Below are positions 16,854-25,336 of a stretch of DNA of 64,000 nt, in pieces. The notes beneath the pieces are model-generated. The model had not been told where the DNA came from, did no database searches, and saw nothing but the letters and a program-made list of their open reading frames with translations. This DNA is from a virus. The stretch is from positions 62,001 through 126,000 of IMG/VR virus record IMGVR_UViG_3300035181_002074; one strand, written 5' to 3'. A program made the position numbers and the translations under genes. Position 1 is the stretch's first letter. Each line of letters starts with the position of its first letter.

Positions 16854-18482
16854 TTACAGACCGCAAACCCCATTAAGACAGGAATTTTCAACTTCTTCAA
16901 AAACAATTCCTTCTTGAGATAAAGCTTCTGACAAATCTACTCTGGTAAGTGGTTGACCACCTCTCGATCCATCTGGATAGCATGTAAATCCACGCAGTCT
17001 TTTAGCATATTTCAGCAAAATTCTAGAATTCACTTTCAATGTTTCTTCGTTATTGCCTTCACTGCCCCATGGCGGTAAATTACATGTACTGGAAATCGAC
17101 ATATCAACATAATCCTGAACATCTGCCTGAAATTTAACCCGTTGCTTAAAAGTAAGATCATATGCATCTTTAATATCTTCCATTTTGATTCCTTGGGCTA
17201 ATAAGCGTTTAACCGCGCCATCTACAACATATTGATATTTCCATGTATTATCTTTTAAATAGCGGCGCTTATACGCCTTACAGAATAATGGTTCAATGCC
17301 GGTAGTTGTCTCTGCGATAATACCAATAGTGCCGGTTGGTGCTATTGCTCTCACACCTTTCGGGACAGATACTCCCAATTGACGTGCGGTAATAAATGCT
17401 GATGAATCGGATTCATGCTCATAAATGCTAAGCCATTTATGCAATTCGGGGGTAACTTCGTAGTCATATCCACGAGCCATTAACCATTCATGCATACCGC
17501 CCAAACCCAACCCGATACGATTATTTTTATTTCCTATAAGTTTAATTTTTTCAGTTGGAACATCAGAATAAATTCCACCGCAAATTAAAAACTTGGTTGC
17601 GAATTTAACGACAAGAGCTAGTTCATCTTTATCTTTAATGCGATTGATCCATACCGTGCCCAGATTACATTTATCGCTATCATCCTCACTTACTACCTCG
17701 GTACACGCGTTACGTAAGTTTTCATCATCTTTCATAAAATTAAAAGCCATTCCGGGCTCTGCTGTGCTAAATGCTTTTAAGCAGTTTTCCTGCCAAACTT
17801 CTTTAGCTTGCTTGTAATCCGTATGTTTGGAATCTTCCATTGCAATAAAAAAATTCGTATCGTAATCAACAGAAATATTTGTTCCTTCCATTGGAAGTGG
17901 GAAATTAAAATCCTTCTCTTTTAGAGAACGGAGATCGGCTGACCAATCCTTTAATTTAAGGAATTTTGGTATATCGGCATGTGACCAGTTCAATCCTGCC
18001 CAGATAGCAGATCGACGCTGACCCCCTTGCATAATATATCTTCCTGCTTCATTGACCATATTCATAAGAGCTATTGGCCCAGTAGAAGTGCCGCCTGTCC
18101 GTTTAATAATTGAACCTTCTGGTCTAATTAATGAATAATTAACACCAATCCCCCCGCCAGTCATTAAGCCTGCACTGGATTTCTGGAGAATATCTGACCA
18201 TCCTTCACGACTATCTTCCGCTCGGAATAAGAAACAGTTATTAACTTGATGTAGTGGGCGCCCCGATGCATAAAGATATCTTCCACCGGGAATAAATTTA
18301 CGTTCTAGCATAAACTGGTAAATCTGTGCCTGTTCATCCTTAGATAAATATTGACCAGTAACACTGGATACTACACGTTTGCATGTATCTGCCCATGATT
18401 CCTGACCATCCTTAGAATATTTTTGAAGATATATGTCTTGTGAATATTTAGAACCAAATACGTCAAACTCGTCTTTTTTCAT
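16854..18482 (-). CDS. nrdJ: Adenosylcobalamin-dependent (class II) ribonucleotide reductase
   Basis: A 542-residue enzyme that probably makes deoxynucleotides for phage DNA synthesis. The alpha/beta-barrel shows GGRYLYASGRP, CFLFRAED, a glycine-rich GLMTGGGIGVNYS, the active-site NACTEVV (cysteine-glutamate pair), and the loop RAIAPTGTIGIIAETTTGIEP. The C-terminus carries the redox pair CLNGVCGL. The single-chain layout, with no beta-subunit gene nearby, fits the vitamin B12-dependent class. The host, or its environment, would then need to supply cobalamin. No N-terminal ATP-cone is apparent. No cobalamin riboswitch was seen upstream. Confidence 0.85.
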   Translation of the reverse strand: MKKDEFDVFGSKYSQDIYLQKYSKDGQESWADTCKRVVSSVTGQYLSKDEQAQIYQFMLERKFIPGGRYLYASGRPLHQVNNCFLFRAEDSREGWSDILQKSSAGLMTGGGIGVNYSLIRPEGSIIKRTGGTSTGPIALMNMVNEAGRYIMQGGQRRSAIWAGLNWSHADIPKFLKLKDWSADLRSLKEKDFNFPLPMEGTNISVDYDTNFFIAMEDSKHTDYKQAKEVWQENCLKAFSTAEPGMAFNFMKDDENLRNACTEVVSEDDSDKCNLGTVWINRIKDKDELALVVKFATKFLICGGIYSDVPTEKIKLIGNKNNRIGLGLGGMHEWLMARGYDYEVTPELHKWLSIYEHESDSSAFITARQLGVSVPKGVRAIAPTGTIGIIAETTTGIEPLFCKAYKRRYLKDNTWKYQYVVDGAVKRLLAQGIKMEDIKDAYDLTFKQRVKFQADVQDYVDMSISSTCNLPPWGSEGNNEETLKVNSRILLKYAKRLRGFTCYPDGSRGGQPLTRVDLSEALSQEGIVFEEVENSCLNGVCGL

Positions 18483-18514
18483 AATTATGTTTCCCCTTCG
18501 ATGATGTTGTTTTT

Positions 18515-18531
18515 CTATTTAATATTACCAC
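18515..18531 (-). promoter_or_regulatory. Extended -10 promoter of the ribonucleotide reductase gene
   Basis: On the minus strand TGG-TAATAT (hexamer 18522-18527) lies 40 nt upstream of the start at 18482. The leader contains GAAGGGGAAAC as the ribosome-binding site. The TGG belongs to a short inverted repeat (ACCAC/GTGGT with a 5-nt loop), which could be a weak hairpin ending the upstream unit. Confidence 0.5.
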
Positions 18532-18548
18532 GAAAAGTGGTGATGATT

Positions 18549-19142
18549 TTAAAAAATATCGGACAAGTTCAGATCTTTTTTCTTCACTGTAAAACTCTTG
18601 GTAAAGCCATACCAAGCTATGCAGCAGGCGTCAGCGATGTCATTATCTTTTAATAGTAGTTCTAGGCCAAATTTCTCATTCACCCAGTTAACGCTAAGAT
18701 GCTTCCAAGTGATTTTACCTTTGGCAGTTTTACGACTGACTTTTTTATTATGGGCACGTTGCTCTGTACTTAATTTAATTCCAAGGGTTCTGCGCCACAT
18801 AGAAGTATCAACGTAGCTTACCTTGTTTGCAGCACCGTATTCGCGCAACATTTCAAGAACTGCATAATGAACAAATTCCAATTGTTTTTGTGAGGTTCTA
18901 AATGAACCGGTATTCGTTTGCTCAATATAAACATGATCAAACTTAATGATTGCCTCATGAAGAATGATTACCGATTTAATCTGATTAGCTATTTCTTTGG
19001 CACGTAGCAATTGATCATAATCAGGAACTAACTCATAGTTATTGGTACTAGGCGCTTCAATAAATCCATAAATAGGCTTATTATCATCTTCAATAATCGC
19101 CCAACCTGTTTTTGTGGATAAATCGAGCGCCAATACCTTCAT
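18549..19142 (-). CDS. ruvC: RuvC-like Holliday junction resolvase
   Basis: A 197-residue RNase H-fold nuclease likely to cut branched DNA before packaging. Visible acidic residues are in VLALDLSTKTGWA (D7), HVYIEQTNTG (Glu near 72) and KDNDIADACCIAWYG (the C-terminal Asp pair). This is the RuvC/phage resolvase arrangement. A basic segment (KKVSRKTAKGK) may contact DNA. It starts with ATG directly after the 99-residue gene with no gap. The function fits the recombination-heavy neighbourhood. Confidence 0.82.
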   Translation of the reverse strand: MKVLALDLSTKTGWAIIEDDNKPIYGFIEAPSTNNYELVPDYDQLLRAKEIANQIKSVIILHEAIIKFDHVYIEQTNTGSFRTSQKQLEFVHYAVLEMLREYGAANKVSYVDTSMWRRTLGIKLSTEQRAHNKKVSRKTAKGKITWKHLSVNWVNEKFGLELLLKDNDIADACCIAWYGFTKSFTVKKKDLNLSDIF

Positions 19143-19144
19143 GT

Positions 19145-19444
19145 TTAGGCTAGTTTACCGCGTTCTTTGAGTACTTGAACACTGAGTCCGCGCTTGAGGC
19201 GAATTGCCTTCAGGGGATCGGAATAGGTCTGATTGGCAGTCTTGAGTTCTTCTTTAATGCGTTCCAAGTCAGCATCTGCCTCTTTTGCTGCTTCAATATC
19301 AGCTTGATGGGATGCCATCTGAACTAATTTCTCTTTTAAAGCTTCATCTGACATAGAGTAAACTTCTGATGCGAAGGTAGCATCAACTGCGTTTACTTTA
19401 TCCCATAGAGTCGGTGGACCTTTTTTGCCTTTACCTTTTGCCAT
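19145..19444 (-). CDS. Small helical protein of unknown function
   Basis: A 99-residue, mostly helical protein. It has a basic Gly/Lys start (AKGKGKKG), a charged helical centre (HQADIEAAKEADADLERIKE) and a basic end. The pattern resembles small double-psi or coil proteins that often precede RuvC in phages, but no family is recognised. The ribosome-binding site GGAAAAGGAAA lies inside the upstream gene's final codons. Confidence 0.6.
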   Translation of the reverse strand: MAKGKGKKGPPTLWDKVNAVDATFASEVYSMSDEALKEKLVQMASHQADIEAAKEADADLERIKEELKTANQTYSDPLKAIRLKRGLSVQVLKERGKLA

Positions 19445-19445
19445 A

Positions 19446-19649
19446 TTATTTTCCTTTTCCGTTATTATTTTGAATCAAATCTGATACATTGAATGATGTT
19501 GAAGCACCCACTGGGGTAACCGAAGTAATTCCAGCTGTGTTAGTATATCCAACTGTACTACCGTACAGCATGTCACTTGATATATTGCTTGCCGATCCCC
19601 AAGCAGCACCTCTATGGGTACCATTCAGGGTGAGATATGAAGGGGTCAC
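19446..19649 (-). CDS. Small Ser/Thr/Gly-rich protein
   Basis: A 67-residue protein rich in Ser, Thr, Gly and Asn that ends GKGK. It starts with GTG inside the 3' arm of a strong hairpin and has no good ribosome-binding site, so expression may be low or controlled by that structure. An internal ATG (residue 27) is an alternative start. It could also be untranslated spacer; codon use and the continuous gene packing favour a real gene only modestly. Confidence 0.45.
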   Translation of the reverse strand: MTPSYLTLNGTHRGAAWGSASNISSDMLYGSTVGYTNTAGITSVTPVGASTSFNVSDLIQNNNGKGK

Positions 19650-19677
19650 TGTAAGGTTGTTACCAACCAGTGACCCT
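19646..19677 (-). promoter_or_regulatory. Strong nested hairpin before the 19649 gene
   Basis: The sequence holds outer arms GGGTCACT/AGTGACCC and inner arms GGTTG/CAACC around a 4-nt loop. Only a small bulge separates the two stems. There is no T-run on either side, so it is not a standard terminator. The GTG start of the small gene lies in the structure. An mRNA stability element, attenuator or protein-binding site are options. Confidence 0.5.
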
Positions 19678-19678
19678 A

Positions 19679-19888
19679 CTAAAAAGGGCGTACAATAACC
19701 TCAATCAACTCAAGGCGATCAACATATTGTTCTGGGATTTGACGAGCTACGAGCATTCCCACTTGTTTTTCATCTTTAGCTAAAAGCGTAGTAGGTTTAG
19801 TTAAGATTGTGGTCTTGCCAGTTGTTTGTCCGTCTTTACCGGCTTTTGGGTGCAATAGAATTGCGTATTCAAATAATTTCATTTTCAT
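19679..19888 (-). CDS. Small conserved-looking phage protein
   Basis: A 69-residue protein (KLFEYAILLHP at its start, QIPEQYVDRLELIEVIVRPF at its end). The strand-helix-strand pattern with Lys-Asp-Glu-Lys in the middle is one I associate with small proteins of unknown function in many large phages. I cannot give a role. The start is the ATG at 19888, preceded by AGAAGGAAACG; longer upstream frames have no support. It has its own promoter. Confidence 0.65.
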   Translation of the reverse strand: MKMKLFEYAILLHPKAGKDGQTTGKTTILTKPTTLLAKDEKQVGMLVARQIPEQYVDRLELIEVIVRPF

Positions 19889-19902
19889 AATTTCGTTTCC
19901 TT

Positions 19903-19918
19903 CTGATCTATTATACCA
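19903..19918 (-). promoter_or_regulatory. Extended -10 promoter, ribosome-binding site at transcript start
   Basis: On the minus strand TGG-TATAAT (hexamer 19910-19915) is followed after six bases by GAAGGAAACGAAATT-ATG. The predicted leader is 15 nt and begins with the ribosome-binding site. A TTGACA further upstream is 30 bp away and is not a usable -35. Confidence 0.55.
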
Positions 19919-20336
19919 TGTAATTTTGATAATTCGTCCAAAGAGTGTCAATAATGGTCATTTTATTTGAAATCATTGTGCAAGTAGACATTTTCATGAA
20001 TTTACCGACGTTCTTAGTTCGCAGATCATCCATAAACTGGATTAATTCTTGATACCCCATAGAAGACGTCTTAACGCTGGATGGCGGAAATTTATTTTTA
20101 TGAGCCACATAGTTCGCGTAAAACTCGGCTTCATCTCGATCAATGAAAGCTCTGTAAGTAAAAACTTGATTCTCATCCATCTCGTAACATAAAGCGGTTT
20201 TACCGGCAGCTTGTAAAAAAACTAAGTATAATGAGCCATTTTCATGAAGAACGTCGAAATACTCCGTTAAAAGTTCTCTAGACGGTGGAACTTTGATAAA
20301 TTCGTTACGCTTTGATAAAACTGCATTTTCCATCAT
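19911..20336 (-). CDS. Protein of unknown function after the SbcC-like gene
   Basis: A 141-residue alpha/beta protein with no recognised family. It has a strand-rich first half (GSLYLVFLQAAGKTALCYEM) and a helical second half ending in an aromatic segment (TLWTNYQNYMV). It overlaps the SbcC-like gene's end by 32 nt, so the two are probably translated together. MM at the start leaves two possible ATGs (20336 or 20333). Confidence 0.6.
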   Translation of the reverse strand: MMENAVLSKRNEFIKVPPSRELLTEYFDVLHENGSLYLVFLQAAGKTALCYEMDENQVFTYRAFIDRDEAEFYANYVAHKNKFPPSSVKTSSMGYQELIQFMDDLRTKNVGKFMKMSTCTMISNKMTIIDTLWTNYQNYMV

Positions 20337-22014
20337 ATGTTACCTCAATCACGTTGTCAAAACTTTCCTTGATTTCGGTCGAATGATCGATTATAATCAA
20401 AGTCCCGCTTATTTTTGGCTTCAAAGCTTCAATTGCTGCACGTTTAGACTCAACATCTAGCCCATCCATGCCTTCGTCTAATATCATCCACCCTAATGGA
20501 GATCCAGTGCGTCGCTTCACTACTTCGGCAATCGCTAAATCAACGCAAAGTTCGATCGCACATTGCTGCCCACCGCTTAAACTTTTACGCGAAATGATTT
20601 CAGATTGGCGATAAAGATTAATAGCTATGTTCTTCTTAATACTACCACCCTTAGTGATCGAATTAGATTCAAATTTCAAATAAATATGATTCACATTTTC
20701 AAATGAAGTCATGAAATCGTTTGTCTTTTGCTCGATTTCGGCTAAAACATTACTAAAAATTACGGACATGAAGCCAGATTTACTAAAAATATTCGCAATA
20801 TGCTTCTGTTTTTCTAGTAATTGGCTTGATGCAATCAGCTTGGATTTTATTTCCGCTTGTTTCGAGATGTTTGCCTCATGTGTGCGTAGTCCATTTTCTT
20901 CTGACTGCAATACTTGTATAGCCATAGACAATACTTGCTGGGTTCTGGACACCTCTTGGCCGATATTCGACAGCTGGGTATTCTTTTGTGCTAAGTTTAG
21001 TTCCAATTCTGGCAATCTATCAATTTCTAGCTGCACTTTTGGGATCATATCAATTAATGCCTGACGCCTTGCCAATAATTGACCCCCTTCTGTTTGTTTT
21101 TGCTCTAGTAAAAGGGAATTGTTGTCCCATTTTTGATTACATGTAAAACATTTTTGCTCGTTCAAGTGGTTAATCTCGCTAGCCAATGACGTTAATTTCG
21201 ATGTAATGCTAGATACTTCACTAGAATATAAAACAAGGTCTCTTTGGAATCCGCGAAGCTTGTTTATTTCATTTTTACTGTTATTGATCTCAAAAATTAA
21301 TGATTCTGGCACTTGATTGTTTAATTTTGCTGCGTCGTATTTAATCTGCGCATCAGCCACTTGAGTTTTTGCTGCGGCAATGAACTCTGAGCGATCCTGA
21401 GACATATTTATGATATCACTTACGGCGGTATATGAAGATTTAAATCCTTCGGTTAATCTTTCGGTGTTTTTTAAATCTAATTCAGCTTTTTCACACGCCT
21501 TTTCTAGATCGTCCAGTCCTAACACGCTACTAAGGAAATCTTTTTTGTATTGATCATTTGAATTAACGAATCGACCAAAACTTCGTTGTGATCTATAAGT
21601 CAGAGCTTCTACAATATTTAATGGAGTTTTTAATAATTCAACTAGCTTTTCTTCCGCAGCAACAGATTGCGACACATATGGCACACCATTAATAATAAGA
21701 GAGAGTTTGGGCGTCCTGCAAATAATAAATTCATTTGTGCCGTCAGATAATGTCAACTTAACGGACATTTTATCACTATCCCAGTTTTTTAATTCCGTTG
21801 CAGGTAGATCACAGAATCCAAGAGCAAAAGCTATTGCTTGAACAATGCTAGATTTACCGGTACCAGAAGTTACAGCACAGTCGGTGCGTTTACCGGTTAA
21901 TAAAATTGTAGTAGCGGAAAATTCGATAGATGTATAATGCTTAAATGAACGAAAACCTTCTAGCTCTAACCTAACTGGACGAAGAGTCGTATTATTTTTA
22001 AGATTCTGTATCAT
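20305..22014 (-). CDS. SbcC/gp46-like recombination ATPase
   Basis: A 569-residue SMC-type ATPase, expected to pair with the SbcD/gp47-like nuclease at 28062 to resect DNA ends. It has a Walker A region (TSGTGKSSIVQA, near 47-56) and a central coiled coil broken by a zinc hook CFTC (near 287). The ABC signature SLSGGQQCAIEL (near 478) and Walker B WMILDEGMDGLD follow. The coiled coils are short, so the hook arms are compact. The start is the ATG at 22014 (MIQNLKNN), preceded by GAGACTTCAG. It overlaps the zinc-ribbon gene's end. Confidence 0.88.
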   Translation of the reverse strand: MIQNLKNNTTLRPVRLELEGFRSFKHYTSIEFSATTILLTGKRTDCAVTSGTGKSSIVQAIAFALGFCDLPATELKNWDSDKMSVKLTLSDGTNEFIICRTPKLSLIINGVPYVSQSVAAEEKLVELLKTPLNIVEALTYRSQRSFGRFVNSNDQYKKDFLSSVLGLDDLEKACEKAELDLKNTERLTEGFKSSYTAVSDIINMSQDRSEFIAAAKTQVADAQIKYDAAKLNNQVPESLIFEINNSKNEINKLRGFQRDLVLYSSEVSSITSKLTSLASEINHLNEQKCFTCNQKWDNNSLLLEQKQTEGGQLLARRQALIDMIPKVQLEIDRLPELELNLAQKNTQLSNIGQEVSRTQQVLSMAIQVLQSEENGLRTHEANISKQAEIKSKLIASSQLLEKQKHIANIFSKSGFMSVIFSNVLAEIEQKTNDFMTSFENVNHIYLKFESNSITKGGSIKKNIAINLYRQSEIISRKSLSGGQQCAIELCVDLAIAEVVKRRTGSPLGWMILDEGMDGLDVESKRAAIEALKPKISGTLIIIDHSTEIKESFDNVIEVTYDGKCSFIKA

Positions 22015-22255
22015 CTGAAGTCTCAGGGGTAAATTTATCTGAATCTTGCTGGTCAATCTCATTAATATCTGACAATCGTTCTACAGCTCTGGCCATTAGA
22101 CCGTTATCTAATCTGTCTACTACCCGAACAGTCCCTGACTTAAATACATTTGGACAAGTAGCACCGCATTTATCACATTTCCATGTTTTTAATCGGGTAC
22201 CAGCTAAAATGCCAAAAGCTCCATGATCGGGACATTCATAAGTAAATATTGGCAT
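21998..22255 (-). CDS. FmdB-like small zinc-ribbon protein
   Basis: An 85-residue protein starting MPIFTYECPDHG, with CDKCGATC about 23 residues later. This is the pattern of the FmdB-type putative regulatory zinc ribbon, here with a degenerate first knuckle (CPDH). The C-terminal half is acidic and disordered-looking. It sits directly between GroEL and the SbcC-like gene. Role unknown; nucleic acid or polymerase binding is the usual suggestion. Confidence 0.75.
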   Translation of the reverse strand: MPIFTYECPDHGAFGILAGTRLKTWKCDKCGATCPNVFKSGTVRVVDRLDNGLMARAVERLSDINEIDQQDSDKFTPETSDDTES

Positions 22256-22256
22256 A

Positions 22257-24026
22257 TTAGTTCACCGAACCTCTATCACCAACAGCCATTTCGTACTTAC
22301 GAATCGCGTGAGCTTCTTTCGCATCTTCCTCGGTATTGCGCCCAAAAGCGATAACTCCGCCAATTGTCCCTAGAAGGGAAGCGATTGATAAACTATTACG
22401 AATTGCCTCCACCACAGCAGGAACGGAATCAAGTAATTCATGTTTTGGAACCCATTTCTCTTCCGAAATATCGAAAGCTTCATTTTCATTTTTAAGCATA
22501 GATACTAGCTGTAATTCAGTATCTGCTGCATTATATCCATAATTCTTATAAATTGCACGAACTGGTTCAAGTAAAGCATCAGACAATGCAAGCATAGCCA
22601 ATCTTGCAACGTTACCATACGCGGTTGATGTGCTCATGCCCAATAATTCAGAAGACAGCTTAACTAATACGAACCCACCACCGGGACATGCTCCACTTTT
22701 AATTGCGCCACGAATAGCCATCCAAGCATCTTCAGCGCGGTCTCTTTTTTCTCTAGTTTCACCTTGAGAAGAACCGTAAATATTTAAACGCGCAATGCCG
22801 CTAGTAAGTTTTCCAATACGAACAGGGATAACTCGTTTTTCGTATTCAGATTCAGCTTTGGATAGCTGAGCCTTTAATTCATCAACACGCATTTGAATTG
22901 CTTCCAAGTCTTCTTTGGCAACAATAGAAGTCTTAAATCTCGATGCCTCAAAAGAAATCACTTTATTGTTTCTGTAGATAGATTCAGCGTTTACATCTGC
23001 AAATGGGCGATCAATCGGATTAAATACCGGACACCCAGTATAAGCTTGCATGTCGTACAGTGTTTGAGTAGAGTGGTTTCTTAAACCATTCTGCTCAGTA
23101 GCAACTGGGTATAACTTAACGTCAGATTTCCCGTTATTCCAGTTAAAGTGTAATGAACCAAGCACAGAATCATTAAATCCATGGGCTACAAGAGCTATTG
23201 CAATTGGCTGATTATTTTCTCTGGCGTAGTTCGCTAGCACATCAATACCTGTGGTAATTTGACTCAGATCATTGATAATACCGTCATATAAAACAATGAT
23301 TGGTTTATCCATTTTTACGGCAGTGCCGCCACGATCATTCACAAACCCGTTACTAAAATTACGACAAGACTCTTCATGGCCAGTTTCTACAGTGTAGCCA
23401 TGGATTCTTTCAACTTTATATTGTGAACCTTCGGTACCATCTCCGCGTTCTACGATGGTCATGTTTCCTTCATCGCCAACAACATTGAAGGCTTCAATTA
23501 CTGCATCCGCTAAAGCTTCATCACCATTGCCAGATAGAATTGCAACACGTCTTAGAATTGATTCATTATTGGCATCAATAGAGTGGGATTTAACCTTTTG
23601 CTCAATAAACGGCATCAGTTTCTGTAACTCCCGCACTATTCTTTGGGGGCTCAATTTACTATTAGTTTTAATGATATGATTTACATGCCTCGTAATGGCC
23701 GCAGAAAGGATTGTAGCGGTGGTAGTCCCATCGCCAGCGTCAATGGCAGTTCGCCCCGCTGCGTCACGCGCAGCCTCTAGAATAAGCTGTTGGATAGAGT
23801 CTTGATAGCCAAGATTACGGATCACTGTAACGCCATCTTTGGTGATGATGGGTTTCATTCCGATTTCTGCTCGCTCAATGAGTACTTGTCGCCCACCGGG
23901 CCCTAATGTATGGCCAGCCATTTCGGCCATATTATCCAATGTGCGTATAACGACATCATCCAGACTGTCTGAGGCTGGTAACATAATTTTTGCTGCTGAT
24001 TTAGGCTTCATTGCTTGAAAAGACAT
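22257..24026 (-). CDS. groEL: Phage GroEL-like chaperonin
   Basis: A 589-residue group I chaperonin subunit, slightly longer than bacterial GroEL. Key ATP-site elements are present: LGPGGRQVLIE, ITKDGVTVIRN (conserved Asp), GDGTTTATIL, the hydrolytic Asp in RAEDAWMAIRGAI, and GACPGGGFVLV. The apical domain (residues ~190-375) is divergent, and the flexible Gly-Gly-Met tail is missing. Phage chaperonins of this type are thought to fold capsid or other phage proteins. A matching GroES-like gene lies at 27782 on the other strand. Confidence 0.92.
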   Translation of the reverse strand: MSFQAMKPKSAAKIMLPASDSLDDVVIRTLDNMAEMAGHTLGPGGRQVLIERAEIGMKPIITKDGVTVIRNLGYQDSIQQLILEAARDAAGRTAIDAGDGTTTATILSAAITRHVNHIIKTNSKLSPQRIVRELQKLMPFIEQKVKSHSIDANNESILRRVAILSGNGDEALADAVIEAFNVVGDEGNMTIVERGDGTEGSQYKVERIHGYTVETGHEESCRNFSNGFVNDRGGTAVKMDKPIIVLYDGIINDLSQITTGIDVLANYARENNQPIAIALVAHGFNDSVLGSLHFNWNNGKSDVKLYPVATEQNGLRNHSTQTLYDMQAYTGCPVFNPIDRPFADVNAESIYRNNKVISFEASRFKTSIVAKEDLEAIQMRVDELKAQLSKAESEYEKRVIPVRIGKLTSGIARLNIYGSSQGETREKRDRAEDAWMAIRGAIKSGACPGGGFVLVKLSSELLGMSTSTAYGNVARLAMLALSDALLEPVRAIYKNYGYNAADTELQLVSMLKNENEAFDISEEKWVPKHELLDSVPAVVEAIRNSLSIASLLGTIGGVIAFGRNTEEDAKEAHAIRKYEMAVGDRGSVN

Positions 24027-24037
24027 TTGTGATTCTC

Positions 24038-24053
24038 CAGTACTATACTACCA
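24038..24053 (-). promoter_or_regulatory. Extended -10 promoter of the GroEL gene
   Basis: On the minus strand TGG-TAGTAT (hexamer 24045-24050) lies six bases before GGAGAATCACAA-ATG. The predicted transcript begins with the ribosome-binding site and has a 12-nt leader. No -35 match is obvious. Confidence 0.55.
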
Positions 24054-24056
24054 TAA

Positions 24057-25130
24057 CTATCCGTGCTGTCTGAGCATTTTAATATATAATCTCGATTGCC
24101 AGTCAGGGTCGCTCTTATCAATATAGTTTTTATCGGATTTGTTAATAAGCTCAGGCTTGTTGAAATACATTACCTGCTCGTCTGGTAAGCATTCAATATC
24201 GGTATTGATATAGTATTGTGTTCCTAATATGTCAAGACCTTCTTTGTCACCAATTTCTGCCTTTAATTTCAATTGCTTATACATATCCTTCACTTCGAAA
24301 TCATAAATCAACGGATGAGTATCGGATTGTTCTGACACATATTGATCATAAAGATTTGCAAACGGATTCGGGGTTTCAATCTCTTCGAGTGATAAAGGCG
24401 ATGGTATCATTCCCGCTTTGTAGCCTTCTTCCAATCCCATCCCAATCGCATAGCAATTTTTCATCGCTTTGATTCGAGCTTCTTCACTGCGACCTAATTT
24501 TTCTAGTACAGAGTTTTGTATCACTTCAGGTCTATTTAATCTTGAATATTCAAATACATTCAATGGTATGGCATCGAAATTAATAGTTTCTGTAGGTGGC
24601 CTAAAGTCAAATCTGAAAGGCTTATTTTTACGAGAATTAGGATTAACTTTAACCGCCGGAACCGTATAACCATTTTTTGCTATGATTCTGTGACAACGAA
24701 TAATGCGAAAGGTTAAACGTTTCTTAAGAGTCGTCAATACCACTTTTTCACCTTTATCATCAACCATCATTTCCAGTGTTTCTGGATCTCTTTGAATTAT
24801 TGGTGTATGTCGAATACCGTCATGATATTCGGTAGTTATAAACCCCTGCTTTTCTAGCTGGGCAATATATGTTGTAATTTGTCTTGCGCTTACGCCGATT
24901 AGCTTAGCCAAGTCTGCATTCTTAAATACACAATCACCTTTTCGCTCCCACGCACGAACCTCAAGTAACTGTAAACATTTATTCAGATTATTATTACGCT
25001 TCCCTCGCTTATTAAAATGAACGCGACGATACGGAACGTAATTAATTGTATTAAAGGCAACATGACGCTCGACTTCGGTTAAGCCGCGTATCTTACGTTT
25101 ATAAGGAACCTCTTCAATTTTCTTACTCAT
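24057..25130 (-). CDS. Winged-helix DNA-binding protein, possible replication initiator
   Basis: A 357-residue protein. Residues ~55-105 form a winged helix-turn-helix (VFKNADLAKLIGVSARQITT and IAQLEKQGFITTEYHDG), as in RepA-type initiators and some transcription regulators. The rest is basic in the middle and acidic towards the C-terminus. It is transcribed away from the AT-rich divergent region and lies next to a perfect inverted repeat, which makes an origin-binding or switch role attractive. The start is the ATG at 25130, four nt after the predicted transcription start; ATGs at 25136 and 25142 lie at or inside the promoter. Confidence 0.68.
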   Translation of the reverse strand: MSKKIEEVPYKRKIRGLTEVERHVAFNTINYVPYRRVHFNKRGKRNNNLNKCLQLLEVRAWERKGDCVFKNADLAKLIGVSARQITTYIAQLEKQGFITTEYHDGIRHTPIIQRDPETLEMMVDDKGEKVVLTTLKKRLTFRIIRCHRIIAKNGYTVPAVKVNPNSRKNKPFRFDFRPPTETINFDAIPLNVFEYSRLNRPEVIQNSVLEKLGRSEEARIKAMKNCYAIGMGLEEGYKAGMIPSPLSLEEIETPNPFANLYDQYVSEQSDTHPLIYDFEVKDMYKQLKLKAEIGDKEGLDILGTQYYINTDIECLPDEQVMYFNKPELINKSDKNYIDKSDPDWQSRLYIKMLRQHG

Positions 25131-25133
25131 ACT

Positions 25134-25149
25134 CATAATCATACTACCA
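25134..25149 (-). promoter_or_regulatory. Extended -10 promoter, near-leaderless
   Basis: On the minus strand TGG-TAGTAT (hexamer 25141-25146). The predicted transcription start at 25134 leaves only GAGT before the ATG at 25130. Confidence 0.5.
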
Positions 25150-25336
25150 TAGAAAATAATTCTTCTACCAATAAGGATTAAACTATTATTATATTATATA
25201 TTATAAAGAAAGAATGGTATATTAAATCCTTATTCATAGAACAATTATTTATTTAAAAGAGCCAATTATCCTAAAAAGCGAAGTAATCTCAGGTTCCGCC
25301 CCAATTAATGTTGTTTTTATGGTACTATTAATGTAG
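25143..25336. other. AT-rich divergent intergenic region, candidate origin or switch
   Basis: This is the largest intergenic gap, 194 bp, and the point where transcription diverges. It has a perfect 10-bp inverted repeat, AATAAGGATT (25170-25179) with AATCCTTATT (25225-25234). The arms flank a nearly pure A/T stretch built on ATTATA steps (25182-25210). Promoters face outward on both sides. The combination fits a replication origin or a divergent operator, possibly bound by the winged-helix protein next door. There is no direct proof. Confidence 0.5.
25320..25335 (+). promoter_or_regulatory. Extended -10 promoter of the UvsW-like helicase
   Basis: TGG-TACTAT (hexamer 25323-25328) places the transcription start near A25335, two nt before the ATG at 25337. 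The transcript is nearly leaderless. No -35 is evident. Confidence 0.5.

Noticed and set aside
18525-18541. Terminator at the ACCAC/GTGGT inverted repeat
   Set aside because: Stem of only five pairs and no T-run on the relevant strand.
19910-19951. TTGACA near 19948 (-) as -35 of the promoter at 19910
   Set aside because: Spacing to the TATAAT is 30 bp, not 16-18. At 17 bp the partner would be CAAAAT, which is weak.
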